From Himantopus leucocephalus (taxonomy: Eukaryota; Chordata; Aves; Charadriiformes; Recurvirostridae): a stretch of DNA of 64,000 nucleotides. Where the stretch lies: NCBI GenBank assembly GCA_003993805.1, contig RSEF01000001.1, forward strand, positions 147,235,254 to 147,299,253. Direction: 5' to 3'. Position 1 is the stretch's first letter; each line of letters starts with the position of its first letter. A program made the translations under genes and the position numbers. Below, one piece after another: positions 50,401-62,454 of the stretch. The notes below the pieces were generated by a model. It saw only the letters and a list, made by a program, of their open reading frames with translations. It was not told the DNA's origin and searched no databases.

Positions 50401-50968
50401 AAGTTTTACTCTCGAACACAACCATATTCTAAAACATTCTCCCCAATGAGCAGACAAGGAGAAAACAGCTCAAATAGTTTTAAAATAGAACTGAAGTATT
50501 TTAGGGGGATAATTCATAAAGCTTCCTTACTTATAGTAATAGACTATGACCTAAGAGATCTTTTCCAATCCTGTATTCTCATTTATTCCTCTCTTCCCTG
50601 CATGACTCTTTCCTCAAGCGTGGAAATTTTCAAAGAACTGATACAGGCTTTTAACTTCCTGAAAAAGACTGAGACTAATCCACTATGAAAAGCACTTCTG
50701 TTTAGGAAGAACCTCGCATCTGGCCAAAAAAGGCTGAATACAAACTAGGCTGTGGCAAAAATAATACAGCTGGGGAGAGTGGAAAACAGAGTTATTTGGC
50801 ATGACTTTCACTGCTTTCAATTATAAGTAGTACAGCGAATCATAGGCAGCACCTGATGAAAGTAAAGCACACCTTAAGTGTGTCCAGCACACCTCGGTTC
50901 TTAAAAGTCTGATAGAGCCTTTTCCGGAGTTCATCTTGGGACAGCGTCTCCCTTTCAACCGAAGCCAT
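17395..50968 (-). CDS. OFD1: OFD1, centriole and centriolar-satellite protein (22 coding exons, about 1008 aa)
   Basis: Coiled-coil protein of distal centrioles and satellites, needed for ciliogenesis and distal appendage assembly (known from mammals). Coding exons in transcript order: 50968-50873, 49234-49034, 48184-48116, 48031-48004, 47203-47096, 46375-46239, 44135-43962, 41950-41844, 40982-40863, 38389-38316, 37620-37529, 37333-37144, 36478-36348, 35857-35746, 34380-33769, 29870-29738, 25727-25627, 21672-21553, 20470-20328, 19370-19206, 18554-18487, 17440-17395. All junctions are GT-AG and keep phase; the sum is 3027 nt including TGA, against 1012 aa in human. Order: N-terminal region, LisH motif (about residues 65-97), long coiled coils (about 165-545), Ser/Pro-rich low-conservation region (about 600-870), E/K/R-rich coiled coil (870-970), C-terminal tail ending ENFW. 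Transcribed divergently from TRAPPC2. Confidence 0.95.
18487..18554 (-). CDS. OFD1: OFD1 exon 21
   Basis: 68 nt, acceptor ggctcccag, donor gtaagg. It encodes [20 protein letters not shown] then DD, parallel to the human segment with SSKK and a later SSDK. The length, 2 modulo 3, is just what is needed to join exon 20 (phase 0) to exon 22. Confidence 0.85.
19206..19370 (-). CDS. OFD1: OFD1 exon 20 (conserved NPLEKYM block)
   Basis: 165 nt, 55 codons, acceptor gtcttaaag, donor gtgagt. Encodes an acidic/lysine-rich stretch, then [31 protein letters not shown] is shared with human OFD1 and is the best anchor in the C-terminal third. Confidence 0.93.
20328..20470 (-). CDS. OFD1: OFD1 exon 19 (C-terminal coiled coil)
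   Basis: 143 nt, acceptor tttttcacag, donor gtagcg. Encodes [20 protein letters not shown] and on to FNKE, a highly charged helix matching the human VDQKQIEE... coiled coil. Confidence 0.92.
21553..21672 (-). CDS. OFD1: OFD1 exon 18
   Basis: 120 nt, acceptor cttctccag, donor gtgagt. In the phase set by the neighbouring exons it reads [20 protein letters not shown] and on to TATSLQDL. Poorly conserved against human, but the phase joins cleanly on both sides. The longer open frame over this place is in another frame. Confidence 0.8.
   Translation of the reverse strand: MRGTFQSSVKVMPCIHLGTSSMETMSQPLCQQQPLRCRT
22514..22990 (-). mobile_element. CR1 LINE, 3' end, minus strand, with inverted 5' piece
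   Basis: Starts with the reverse complement of the avian CR1 3' end ('catagaatcacagaatgg') followed by 'ttggaagggaccttgaagatcat', running to about 22885 ('gagccgccttctt'). The next 38 bases, 'gagttggggttgttcagcctggag...', are the adjoining CR1 segment in the opposite orientation. An A-run precedes it. It sits in OFD1 intron 17, in the same strand as the gene. Confidence 0.92.
25627..25727 (-). CDS. OFD1: OFD1 exon 17
   Basis: 101 nt, acceptor cttctttcag, donor gtaagt. Reads [20 protein letters not shown] and on to ERISSLE. It contains the DFSDV..., similar to the human EFSDVDKL segment. Confidence 0.85.
29738..29870 (-). CDS. OFD1: OFD1 exon 16 (serine-rich)
   Basis: 133 nt, acceptor ttctacag, donor gtaaca. 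In the transcript frame it reads [20 protein letters not shown] and then [16 protein letters not shown]. Low-complexity Ser/Pro-rich region, probably phosphorylated and disordered. Confidence 0.82.
29871..33768 (-). other. OFD1 intron 15
   Basis: 3.9 kb intron. Holds a T/G-rich simple stretch near 30035-30070 (gtttgtttgtttgg) and the ancient CR1 remnant near 32.7-33.1 kb. Nothing else recognised. Confidence 0.5.
32680..33130 (-). mobile_element. Ancient CR1-type LINE remnant
   Basis: Heavily diverged, but the order of words follows the 3' region of old amniote CR1 elements read in reverse: '..aattccacaactcactc..gtgtgaaaaagtacttcctt', 'ccacatttcccacag', 'cacacagaagctgatcatt', 'ttgagctagggtgacaagaattgc', 'gcagatgtactgcagattt'. 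No open frame. In OFD1 intron 15. Confidence 0.5.
33769..34380 (-). CDS. OFD1: OFD1 exon 15 (largest coding exon)
   Basis: 612 nt, acceptor atcatttag, donor gtaagt. It starts [18 protein letters not shown], holds [20 protein letters not shown] with a short coiled coil, then a Pro/Ser-rich part ending [34 protein letters not shown]-like and SSRRLSSTP blocks are shared with human OFD1. The open frame extends past both splice sites into intron, so its ATG is not a start. Confidence 0.93.
34381..35745 (-). other. OFD1 intron 14
   Basis: 1.4 kb AT-rich intron with a (TAAA)n microsatellite near 34657-34678. Nothing else recognised. Confidence 0.5.
34657..34678. repeat. (TAAA)n microsatellite
   Basis: About five tetranucleotide units, 'taaataaataaataaataaa', in OFD1 intron 14. 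Confidence 0.8.
35746..35857 (-). CDS. OFD1: OFD1 exon 14 (coiled coil)
   Basis: 112 nt, acceptor cttctgtag, donor gtttgt. Encodes [20 protein letters not shown] and on to [13 protein letters not shown], heptad-like coiled coil aligned with human ...AQLKAQ... and LKLQLKQTQTALENE. Confidence 0.92.
36002..36230. repeat. Direct duplication around a single N (probable assembly artefact)
   Basis: Copy 1 at 36002-36114 and copy 2 at 36117-36230 are the same about 113 bases, differing by one substitution (tatatcgg/tataccgg) and one extra G. The only separator is 'nt', with N at 36115. In OFD1 intron 13; the coding sequence is not affected. Confidence 0.9.
36348..36478 (-). CDS. OFD1: OFD1 exon 13 (coiled coil)
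   Basis: 131 nt, acceptor tcctgggcag, donor gtaaat. Encodes [20 protein letters not shown] and on to [12 protein letters not shown]. Only the phase-1 entry is free of stops, which also decides the donor of exon 12. Confidence 0.92.
37144..37333 (-). CDS. OFD1: OFD1 exon 12 (coiled coil)
   Basis: 190 nt, acceptor tatctgcag. It contains [20 protein letters not shown], close to human. Two donors overlap at the end (GTCAGT at 37143 and GTGTGA four bases on); only the first keeps the frame into exon 13. Confidence 0.93.
37349..37464. repeat. Direct duplication around a single N (probable assembly artefact)
   Basis: Copy 1 at 37349-37405 and copy 2 at 37408-37464 are identical over 57 bases except one T/C difference (ctgctg/ctgccg), joined by 'nc' with N at 37406. 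In OFD1 intron 11. Confidence 0.9.
37529..37620 (-). CDS. OFD1: OFD1 exon 11 (coiled coil)
   Basis: 92 nt, acceptor tccctgcag, donor gtaatt. Encodes [20 protein letters not shown] and [10 protein letters not shown], parallel to human ...LQEELIAINSKKEELNQ. Confidence 0.93.
38316..38389 (-). CDS. OFD1: OFD1 exon 10
   Basis: 74 nt, acceptor ttacttctag, donor gtaacc. Encodes [20 protein letters not shown] and KKNK, close to the human block. Confidence 0.93.
38510..39480 (-). mobile_element. Old diverged CR1 LINE remnant
   Basis: Read in reverse complement it follows CR1: 'ttggggagcccaaaactgggca' with 'gtagcacagcctctaccaat' and 'gttggccatgctgctcctagt' correspond to the 3' part, and 'tttaacaaagtctgtctgcac', 'cgtgtcatcattcacattcatggacga', 'cagtacgggtcc' to the RT domain. 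Strongly decayed with many indels; in an OFD1 intron. Confidence 0.65.
40863..40982 (-). CDS. OFD1: OFD1 exon 9
   Basis: 120 nt, acceptor atatttcag, donor gtaatt. Encodes [20 protein letters not shown] and on to [13 protein letters not shown], parallel to human QKLQEEK... and ETYDRKLKNELLK. Confidence 0.93.
41844..41950 (-). CDS. OFD1: OFD1 exon 8
   Basis: 107 nt, acceptor gtgattcag, donor gtaagt. Encodes [20 protein letters not shown] and [15 protein letters not shown], very close to human. Confidence 0.93.
43962..44135 (-). CDS. OFD1: OFD1 exon 7
   Basis: 174 nt, 58 codons, acceptor ttatgtaag, donor gtaaag. Encodes [20 protein letters not shown] and on to [20 protein letters not shown]. 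Matches human [13 protein letters not shown] and [13 protein letters not shown]. Confidence 0.93.
45419..45570. repeat. Diverged tandem duplication, unit about 80 bases
   Basis: 'tatccaaataaaccactgat' with 'cttgacagaaatta' at 45419 returns as 'tatccaataaactgttgatc' with 'ttgacagaattta' at 45500; the tails (aaaagaactacagt / aaatgaactgcaat) also match. About 20-25% divergence by eye. In OFD1 intron 6. Confidence 0.65.
46239..46375 (-). CDS. OFD1: OFD1 exon 6
   Basis: 137 nt, acceptor tttttatag, donor gtataa. Encodes [20 protein letters not shown] and on to [12 protein letters not shown], nearly the human sequence ([13 protein letters not shown]). Confidence 0.93.
47096..47203 (-). CDS. OFD1: OFD1 exon 5
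   Basis: 108 nt, acceptor tcttgatag, donor gtaagt. Encodes [20 protein letters not shown] and [15 protein letters not shown]. Anchored by FLM, ETQT-like and RDSL-like blocks in human. Confidence 0.9.
48004..48031 (-). CDS. OFD1: OFD1 exon 4 (28-nt micro-exon)
   Basis: 28 nt, acceptor tttcttacag, donor gtacaa, following an 84-nt intron. Encodes TSGTQKENK plus the first base of a Gly codon, aligned with human SGSDKENQKG. Needed to restore the phase between exons 3 and 5. Confidence 0.87.
48116..48184 (-). CDS. OFD1: OFD1 exon 3
   Basis: 69 nt, 23 codons, acceptor ccccaaag, donor gtaaag. Encodes [20 protein letters not shown] and KSL, parallel to human [22 protein letters not shown]. Confidence 0.93.
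49034..49234 (-). CDS. OFD1: OFD1 exon 2 (LisH motif)
   Basis: 201 nt, 67 codons, acceptor ctgtatcag, donor gtaagt; same length as the human exon that I recall as c.112-312. It contains the LisH dimerisation motif (about residues 65-97, [20 protein letters not shown]) and [14 protein letters not shown]. Confidence 0.95.
50873..50968 (-). CDS. OFD1: OFD1 first coding exon
   Basis: 96 coding nt, donor gtgtgc. Starts [20 protein letters not shown] and ends RGVLDTLK. From LSQDELRK on it equals human OFD1; before that it differs. The ATG at 50968-50966 has a strong Kozak context (A at -3, G at +4). A good acceptor-like tract (C-rich, then ttgtag) sits 6 bases upstream, so this may be the second exon of the transcript, with the 5' UTR exon beyond the assembly gap. 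Confidence 0.88.
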
Positions 50969-50996
50969 CCTGCCCTACAACACCAGAGGGGGGAAA

Positions 50997-51096
50997 NNNN
51001 NNNNNNNNNNNNNNNNNNNNNNNNNNNNNNNNNNNNNNNNNNNNNNNNNNNNNNNNNNNNNNNNNNNNNNNNNNNNNNNNNNNNNNNNNNNNNNNN
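50997..51096. other. Assembly gap, exactly 100 N
   Basis: One hundred N bases, the usual placeholder for a gap of unknown size. It lies between the OFD1 first coding exon and the CpG island and is followed by a purine-only AAAG/GGAA tract (51097-51130), which may have stopped assembly. Confidence 0.97.
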
Positions 51097-51202
51097 AAAG
51101 AAAGGAAGAAAAAAAGAAAGAAAGAAAGGACATTATTGCCTCACAGCTCAATCCCCGGCCAGCGAGTCCCCCAGCCCCCCCTCAGGCAGGCCCAGGCTTT
51201 AC

Positions 51203-51330
51203 CGGGGCAGCTTCCCCCTACCCACAGGGAGGGCGGCAGGCCCCGGCCCGCGCCGCGACCCTCCGGTTCCTGCCTGAGCGGCGGCGGGCGTTCCCCAGGG
51301 CTGGCAGCCCGCCCCTCCGGGCCCTGGGAG
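51203..51330 (-). other. OFD1: Candidate untranslated first exon of OFD1
   Basis: The minus strand shows donor GTAAAG directly below 51203, preceded by GC-rich sequence with no ATG. Spliced to the acceptor-like site at about 50975 it would make a leader exon. The upstream limit is unknown and is set arbitrarily. Confidence 0.35.
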
Positions 51331-51429
51331 CGGGAGAGGGAGCGGGGAGGAGCCGCTGCAGAGCTCCGGCTGCCGGCGGCGGCTCCCGGCAGGCGGCTGA
51401 GGCGTCACGGGGGCACCGGATGTTGGGGT

Positions 51430-51491
51430 GAGCCGAGCGGAGCGCTTCCGGGCGGCCGTTCGTAGCCGTTGGAGAGAGCTCGCGCTGCAGG
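51430..51491 (+). other. TRAPPC2: Candidate untranslated first exon of TRAPPC2
   Basis: GC-rich sequence ending 'ctcgcgctgcagg' before donor GTAGGC at 51492. It would splice over about 0.7 kb to the exon starting at 52200. Mammalian TRAPPC2 also has untranslated leader exon(s). The transcription start is not visible. Confidence 0.5.
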
Positions 51492-51970
51492 GTAGGCGGC
51501 GGGCCCGGAGCGGGACCCTGCGGGTAAAGACGCACCTCCCACCGCCCTTCTCCCTCCCTCTCCCGCCTGTTGCGGTGGGCGGCCTCCGCGGCGTCCGGCC
51601 CTTCCCCTGGAGACGGCGGCCCCGGCGGTGCCCAGGGGAGCCGCCGGCAGCCCGGGCGGGCCTCGGGGCGCTGGGCCGCGGCGGGGGCGTTCACTCCCTC
51701 CCCCTGCCCCCCGGGAAACTCTGGGGTCCCCGGGGATGGAGCCGAGTTGTGAGACTGTCCCAGGCCCGCTGTGTGCGAGGGAGGACGGTGCCCGTCGTTT
51801 GCTACCCCTTCCCCTTTCTAGTGCCTGTCTGTAGCCCCCCCGGGCAGAGGCAGGTGAGGAGGTTCCTCAGAGACGGGTACACCATGTTACTTCATGCGAT
51901 GGTTGGTGCCCAAGTCACTAGGAGGGACGGCAGGGGTTAAATCATCAGTCAGTTGTAGAGTAAGAGTTTG

Positions 51971-51990
51971 TAGTAGTAGTAGTAGTAGTA
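51971..51990. repeat. (TAG)n microsatellite
   Basis: Six to seven perfect TAG units in the first TRAPPC2 intron. Confidence 0.85.
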
Positions 51991-52213
51991 ACTAGATTCA
52001 CTTCCGGGAGATGTTCCACTTTCTAAGGGTGTTTTTCCCCCCATTTAAGTATAAACATGCATACATAAGAAAGTGTTTTTTTCTCTTTCTGGTAAATATG
52101 AATAGGAAGCATGTTGGCTGATTTTTAGGAGCATTTTCAGATGGATTAAGAGTTTGTATATAGACTCGTCAGTGAAGGGTGTTTGTCTTTTTTTGTAAGG
52201 AACACTACATTGA

Positions 52214-56382
<4,169 letters not shown>

Positions 56383-56877
56383 GTAAATAATTTGCCTGAG
56401 TGCTTTTTCCACGCTTTCCTGATTATTTGAACTGTAGTTCTTCTGGTTAGTTCTCAGCATGTTGGATATTCATCTTTCTGAAGACTGACAAATTGGATGC
56501 TGAAGAAGTTGTTTTTTGTTTTTTTTTTCTAATATGATAAGAACAGCCAAGCTTCTCTAGTTAAAACCTGTGTATCTTCAAAAGTTTCCTTTTATGTGCT
56601 ATGAAAACTAAGTTTATAAATGTCCAGGGCTGAATAGGTACAAACTGACACATGTGGGTGTCCATGCATATGCAAAATGTCATGTGACTTAGTATGAGCA
56701 AAATGGAATTCTTGACTGTTTGGCCTAAATGGTTAATTTTGTTGCAAACTTTTCTATTTACTGTCCTTTGCTAGAGAACTTACTTTGCAGACTAACCAGA
56801 CTAACTTTACTCTTCGTGGTATTAAATCAGGTCTATATTAATATTGTAATGTGTAAAGTATGTATTAAAAAGTGCTA

Positions 56878-56883
56878 AATAAA
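56878..56883 (+). terminator. Poly(A) signal candidate for TRAPPC2
   Basis: AATAAA about 500 bases after the stop codon. Further AATAAA hexamers at 57036-57041 and 57642-57647 may give longer 3' UTRs. Confidence 0.5.
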
Positions 56884-57035
56884 AAGAAAAAAGGATATAT
56901 CAGCAAAGTTTTGTCTTCAGTATTTCAGGAAGTTTTGAGAAAAAAACTTAAAGTTTTAAAGCTTAAAATTGCAAATTTACCAGATGTTTAGTGCAATACA
57001 TGTTTATCTGCAGTGTTGCATCAATGAAATGAATT

Positions 57036-57041
57036 AATAAA
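57036..57041 (+). terminator. Second poly(A) signal candidate for TRAPPC2
   Basis: AATAAA in 'gaattaataaagtagac', about 650 bases after the stop. Which of the three signals is used cannot be told from DNA. Confidence 0.45.
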
Positions 57042-57059
57042 GTAGACAACAGCTACATC

Positions 57060-60000
57060 TGCCCTGACTTTGATTCTAATTAACACATGGAAAAAAATGA
57101 AATTAAATTTACATGTTTAGACTTCTTTCCATTATCTCTGCAAGGGCTAAAATTTTATTTTTGAAAATATATTTAGACTAAGATCTTTGAAACATGAAAC
57201 TCATTTGTTGAGGTTTCAGAAAGGCATTATTTGGCCTGTCTGGCTACTATTCCACTGTAAAATGTGGTTTGGGACCCTTTTGCAGAAGTTACCATCATTC
57301 CAAAATAGAAATTTTTAAATGGGTTACTTGGCATATATGTACCTAATATTTTGGTTGGTTTCACAATCTTTTTAGTAGTCTGTTTCCTTTTGCAACAAAT
57401 CTGTATAAGCTATCAGCTTGGACTTTTTTTTTAATGTCTGAAAAGTAATTTCCAAAGGAAGTAGCATGCTGTTCTAGGAAGGACATTTTGCACAGTCTGT
57501 ATAATTAAAGGGACCATGTGTATATGTGCTTTAAATGTACAATCATTATTTCTTTGTAATTTACACTTACTGCTAAACTGTCACTGTAAAATGTTCCATG
57601 AGGAAAAATAACATGATATTAAGGTTGCAGTATTTACCTTGAATAAAACGTGGAATGATGCGGTGTGGATGCCTGTCGAGTGTACTTGAAATGATTTAGG
57701 AGCAAACTAGATGATCACAGTAAGGCTGCCTTTATTGGTGGGGTGGCAGGTGAAGATGGGAACACTTGTCTTTGCAGTACTATTTCATAAAACCTGCGTT
57801 GTACAGCATTTTGATAATGTCATAAAATCTTCTGTAAATCAACTGTGGTTTTTTTTTTTTTTTTGCTATATACATGAAAGCAACAGGAACACTTGAGGTA
57901 AAGTGTTCTCACTCATACGATAAGAAACCACTAAGCTGGAGCCGTTTTGCTGTCTTCTGCCTCCTCCTCAGTAGCACAATGATTAGAAAAATACGAACAG
58001 TTAAGATTTCACTGAGGAAATACGTTAAATAATTGCATGTGTGGCAGTAAGAAAAGTTTTGGCAAAGATGAAGGATTAGTGCTAAGAGTTTCCACCACTT
58101 CTAGAAACTGGCGGTTTTGGTAATTGTATTCTTTTCTGCCAGCGCACAGCAGGAAGTTATGTAAAATGACAGCATTTTCTCTCTCACCTGATCGCTGAAG
58201 GCAGTTAGCCAAATGGTGCCTGTTCTTATGCCCCCCGTATGTCTTTCCCCTTCTATTCTGAATATAGGAATTGTAAATGGGAGATGCAGTCTCATAGGTC
58301 CACCTAGGCTTTATGAAAACAGACTGGCCACAGGAAAAGGGAGACTTATGTCCTAACTCGTTACATGAATCATTATAGAGTTTGCGGTGAGGAATGTTGT
58401 CTTGTGACAGAATTCTGAAGGACCTTGGCTAGGTAGTTGTGGTTTCCCTGGGTAGGGAGGAACACTTGTTTAAGCATTGGTTTGTGACTTTTTACAATAG
58501 GCTGGAAATGACAGGTGAAAGTTGTCTTGTGATCAACTGTAGTCACAAATCTGCTACAGGTCTGAAAGATTCAGTGCTAGCACGCATCAGACAATGAACA
58601 GTTCCTCAATAGACAAGGCTGAAGAGAGACCTCCTTTGCAAGTATAATGTTCATGCCCCATCTCAGAAGCTTAGGAATAAGAACTGAAATGAAATCTGTT
58701 GCAGAATGAGAAAGCAGCAGATAACCTGTACTATGCAATAAAGGCAACAAAAACGTTTATGAGTTAAAAGGGCTGGAAATACCCCAGACAGTACAAAAAA
58801 TCAAGCATAAGGAAATGAGAACATTAGCACAAGCTAAGAACGTGAACCAGCCTTAATAAATCTAGGCTGGAAATGCAACTTAGACTCAACTTTCTGCAAG
58901 GTTCTCTTACTATTTAGGTAACTTGGCATATGACTTAACTTCAAGTAAGATCTGTTTGAGGTAGAGAGCAACTGTTAAAGCAAGCAGCCTGGTTCCAGCA
59001 GCAGTCTTACGCTAAGCATCTGTATACTCCGCTGTAACATGAGCTGTTACCTGTGTCCTAGCTAGTTCCTTCTGCCCCTTCCCATTTTGCTGCCTCTTTT
59101 AATATGCATAGCTTTCATCATTCCCACTGATTTGCTATGACAGTATTTTTTTTGCTCATTTAGAAGGACATGTGGAACTTTGCATACGTGTTACATAGTA
59201 CACTCTGTCACTCTACAGAACTCTAAATATTGCTAACAGGATCCCTTAATACTTAAAGGTACAATTAGTACTTGAAGTAAGTCAGTGAATTGAAACATAA
59301 GCCACAAGTGCCTACCTTACCTCCATATTGAATGATAGATACTAAGCTTTCACAGAGTACAGGAATGCTGGATTGTTGTTAAGCATTATAGCATTTTTTT
59401 GTACTTATCATCTACATCTGCTTGTCATAGGACTTTTGCTTTTTTCATGTACTTGATAGTCTTCTTCTGAGACCAAATCCTGACCTCAACATAATTCCTA
59501 TACAGCCTTATTTACTATAGCATGTAAACCTCCCCCATATCTTTACTAGCCACTTTTGTGATTAGTGTACAGTTATGGTACAGCAGCTCCCAGGGCACAA
59601 GTAATACTCTTGTATTGTATTAAGTTTTATTTAACTTTATTAAACCTACTTCTCAGATGGAGGCTTGGTAATGATGATGTTACATGGAAAGGGGACAGAT
59701 GGGAAAACACACATGAATGCTTTGGCACAAGGAAGACCCACAATGGTTCTCGTTCTTAGTTGTTTCGTTTTAGCAATCATATTTGCATCACATGTGTAGT
59801 ACTCTAGTCACAGTAACTTCATCTGTTTTGTTTCAACCTTAACCTCTGCTAAAATGAACATTAAAGGAAGCTTTAAGTAGTAAGGTAGTAGTTTTACACC
59901 AATTCCACATCTCTAGCTTGGTAGCCCCCAACACAAGCAGTCTTCATTTTTAAAGCTTTTTGCGCTCTCATCTTAAGATTAAGAGGAATTCACAGATCTT

Positions 60001-61240
60001 TTCATTCACTGACTAGAAATTAAACATAACAGAAATAGCAGCTCAACCTATATTTAGCTGTTAGGTGACTGAATGTTAAAACAGTTCTGTTGCTGTATAT
60101 GCAGAACTGTAAGAATGAATTAGACTTAGGAATGTTTAAAAGGTAAAAAGATGTCACTTGCAGGCAGGAGTAGCAGATCTATGGAGTAAAGTTGTCCTGG
60201 ACAGATTCAAGTAAGAATACAATACATTCAGAAAAGCATATGAAGAGCAACAAGAAGGGTTTGTTTTGCAAGCTTTACTTCCAAATAATTACACCTGGTA
60301 CAGAGTGAAAAGATAAGAGAAAACCTTGCTGTTACTGTACTCTGAAGAAAGGCTTTTCTATTGGAACAAAAAAAAAAGCTGTACAGAAAGCAGAGTCTGT
60401 ATATTTAGCAGATAACACAGCTGGTCCTATAGGGTTCAGACTTCCTTTTGAAGTCCACAGTGTGTGTATGTGCATGCCTGTTAGCAGTCAGATTACACAT
60501 TGAAGCAATAGTGCGCTATCAATTTTGCTATTACAAGGACAGTGGGTACTCCAAGAGCCAACATCCAACAACTTCTCAAACGTGTATTCTACCATTTAAC
60601 TGCAATGGAGAGCCTCAAATACACCTGCTGTGGTTTCATCTGCATTGCTGCAGAAAGACTGTCCTATAAATATAGAATTTGCTTCTGTTCATCACCATGT
60701 AGTGAGTACAGTAAACATTTAAGACAATGTCTTTAATATTTAAAGTCCATACCCTAAATCAGCAAATTAAATAAGGATCAAATTCAGGTCAAACACTAAC
60801 TGTAGGTATTTACTTGTATTAGGGCTGAAAGCTGTCACAATCCACTGTAAGTCAAGAGCTTCCTGAGTTCTCTACGTATTGCCAATCCTTATTTTCACAG
60901 TGCGGAGATTACTGGTAAACACATTCATAGCTCAGGTTAACAGGAACAAGAAGTTTGGAACTTTAAGGCTGTATACTAAAAGTTCTCTTACAAATTTGTC
61001 ATAATGTGGATCCCTTCAAGTGCTATTAAAGCTGACTGAATAAAGCATATCTTTTTCGTCACTAAAAATGGTTATACTTCAGTTACTCAGATTTTTTACC
61101 TTATTGATCAGAAACATGCTAGAATGGGACTTAAGGCAAAGACGTACTAACTTAAAAAGTCATCAGTATTTTGCATTAAACTGCTGGAAAAGTTAGTACA
61201 GCATTAGAGTAGTAAGTGAAAGGAAAATGGACATTAAATA
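57060..61240. other. Intergenic region between TRAPPC2 and RAB9A 3' ends
   Basis: About 4 kb without a coding exon, known repeat or RNA gene that I can recognise. Short open frames (for example 58009-58295, 59565-59759 and 60448-60736) show no domain. Parts may be long 3' UTR of either gene. Confidence 0.45.
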
Positions 61241-61249
61241 TGTAGGAAA

Positions 61250-61255
61250 TTTATT
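61250..61255 (-). terminator. Poly(A) signal candidate for RAB9A
   Basis: Reads AATAAA on the minus strand about 570 bases after the RAB9A stop codon. First perfect hexamer noticed downstream of the gene. Confidence 0.4.
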
Positions 61256-61820
61256 TCCTACTTAAAAACCTACACAAATTACAGCAACGTTAGGCAGTTA
61301 GAGAACACCTGAAGGTAATTTATATTAACTTATAATAAACACATTTAGAGATGAAGTACCACTCACAGCAAAGGAATGTAGTGAGACTGAAGTTTAATAT
61401 CTAGCATTGTTAAGAAACTGACTTCTAGTGAAACAAAAATGGAATGCTGATTTCATAAAAAATATACACATATAAAAGTATCTTTGTGCCTGAATTCCAG
61501 AACAGTTTCTCCAAAGTAGTGCTTCTAGAACTTTCAAGTTTTAATTATATTCAAAGTATTTATCATTTGAATAAAGTTGGCAAATTACATTCTTATATTA
61601 ACGTTTTTACTTGACACCTTCCTAAACAGAAAGCATCACTAATTCAATAATGGGTCACTCATGAATGGAAATTTTTCTTTTGCTCCCCCAAGAAAGCAGC
61701 AGAGTATTACAATTTTAATATTAGAGTGAAACCCGTTTGTTATTTTATGTACTACACCTTCCCCATCCTTTTATAGAGCAAGCTAGTCAAAAGTAATTTG
61801 GCCAAAAAAATAAATTTAAG

Positions 61821-62426
61821 TCAACAACAAGATGAACTGGATTTCTGTTTCCGATTAAGGTTTACTGTATCTGTTTGAATGAAGTGATCCGATCTATCTT
61901 CAGAGGCTAGAACTCTTCTAACAGCTTCTTCAAAGGCTGCTGCAACATTAGTGGCATCTTTTGCACTGGTTTCAAAATAGGGATGGTTGCCATTATTCCT
62001 GCACCAGTCTTGGGCTTCTTCTGTAGACACTTGCCTTTCATCAATATCAACTTTGTTACCCAGTATCACAAATGGAAAACTTTCAGGCTCCTTGACATCT
62101 GCATAATAAATGAATTCTTTCTTCCAGTTGTTTAAGTTTTGGAAGCTTTGAGAGTCATCCACGCTGAAGGTTAGCAGGCAACAGTCAGAACCTCTATAGA
62201 AAGGAGTCCGCAAGCTCCTAAAACGTTCCTGCCCTGCCGTGTCCCATATCTGCATTGTAACAAAGTGTCCATCAACTTCCAACTCTTTATTTAAGAATTC
62301 CACACCTATTGTATGAAACAACTGTGCATCAAACTTGTTGGTGACGTATCTGTTCATAAGGGAACTCTTCCCAACTCCCCCATCTCCTAGCAGTATTACT
62401 TTAAGGAGTGATGATTTTGCTGCCAT
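61821..62426 (-). CDS. RAB9A: RAB9A small GTPase, single coding exon
   Basis: Rab GTPase of late endosomes, needed for mannose-6-phosphate receptor return to the trans-Golgi. 201 aa, the usual length, in one exon as in mammals. Start MAAKSSLLKVILLGDGGVGK; the in-frame codons upstream are intron, because an acceptor (aatctttacag) ends at 62455. Motifs: P-loop GDGGVGKS (14-21), switch I Thr39 in HTIGVEF, DTAGQE (62-67), NKVD (124-127), SAK (154-156), and a C-terminal Cys-Cys (200-201) for double geranylgeranylation. Closer to RAB9A than RAB9B by residue identity (for example QLFHTIGVEFLNKELEVDG). It runs convergently to TRAPPC2. The 5' UTR exon(s) are outside the window. Confidence 0.97.
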   Translation of the reverse strand: MAAKSSLLKVILLGDGGVGKSSLMNRYVTNKFDAQLFHTIGVEFLNKELEVDGHFVTMQIWDTAGQERFRSLRTPFYRGSDCCLLTFSVDDSQSFQNLNNWKKEFIYYADVKEPESFPFVILGNKVDIDERQVSTEEAQDWCRNNGNHPYFETSAKDATNVAAAFEEAVRRVLASEDRSDHFIQTDTVNLNRKQKSSSSCC

Positions 62427-62454
62427 TGTTATGGGAGTAGATCCTCCTGGTTTC

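Larger units (their letters stand above)
46376..50872 (-). other. OFD1 introns 1-5 (coding-exon numbering)
   Basis: AT-rich introns, the shortest being 84 nt (48032-48115). No repeat family, RNA gene or extra exon recognised; the 140-aa open frame at 50266-50688 shows no domain and no splice support. Confidence 0.5.
51140..51720. promoter_or_regulatory. CpG-island bidirectional promoter of OFD1 and TRAPPC2
   Basis: Very G+C- and CpG-rich sequence between the two divergent genes, with GGGCGG-type boxes ('gagggcggcagg', 'gcccgcccctccggg', 'tccgggcggccg') and no TATA box. On the minus strand a donor-like CCCCG/GTAAAG at 51203/51202 could end an untranslated OFD1 exon. On the plus strand TRAPPC2 exon 1 probably ends at 51491. 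The core would then be about 51.2-51.45 kb. Long open frames here follow from base composition. Confidence 0.8.

Noticed and set aside
50936..51277. Open frame running through the run of N
   Set aside because: An artefact of translating the assembly gap.
51136..51940. Several 60-170 aa open frames on both strands
   Set aside because: They arise from the stop-poor GC-rich CpG island; no domains and composition is almost only Pro/Arg/Gly/Ala.
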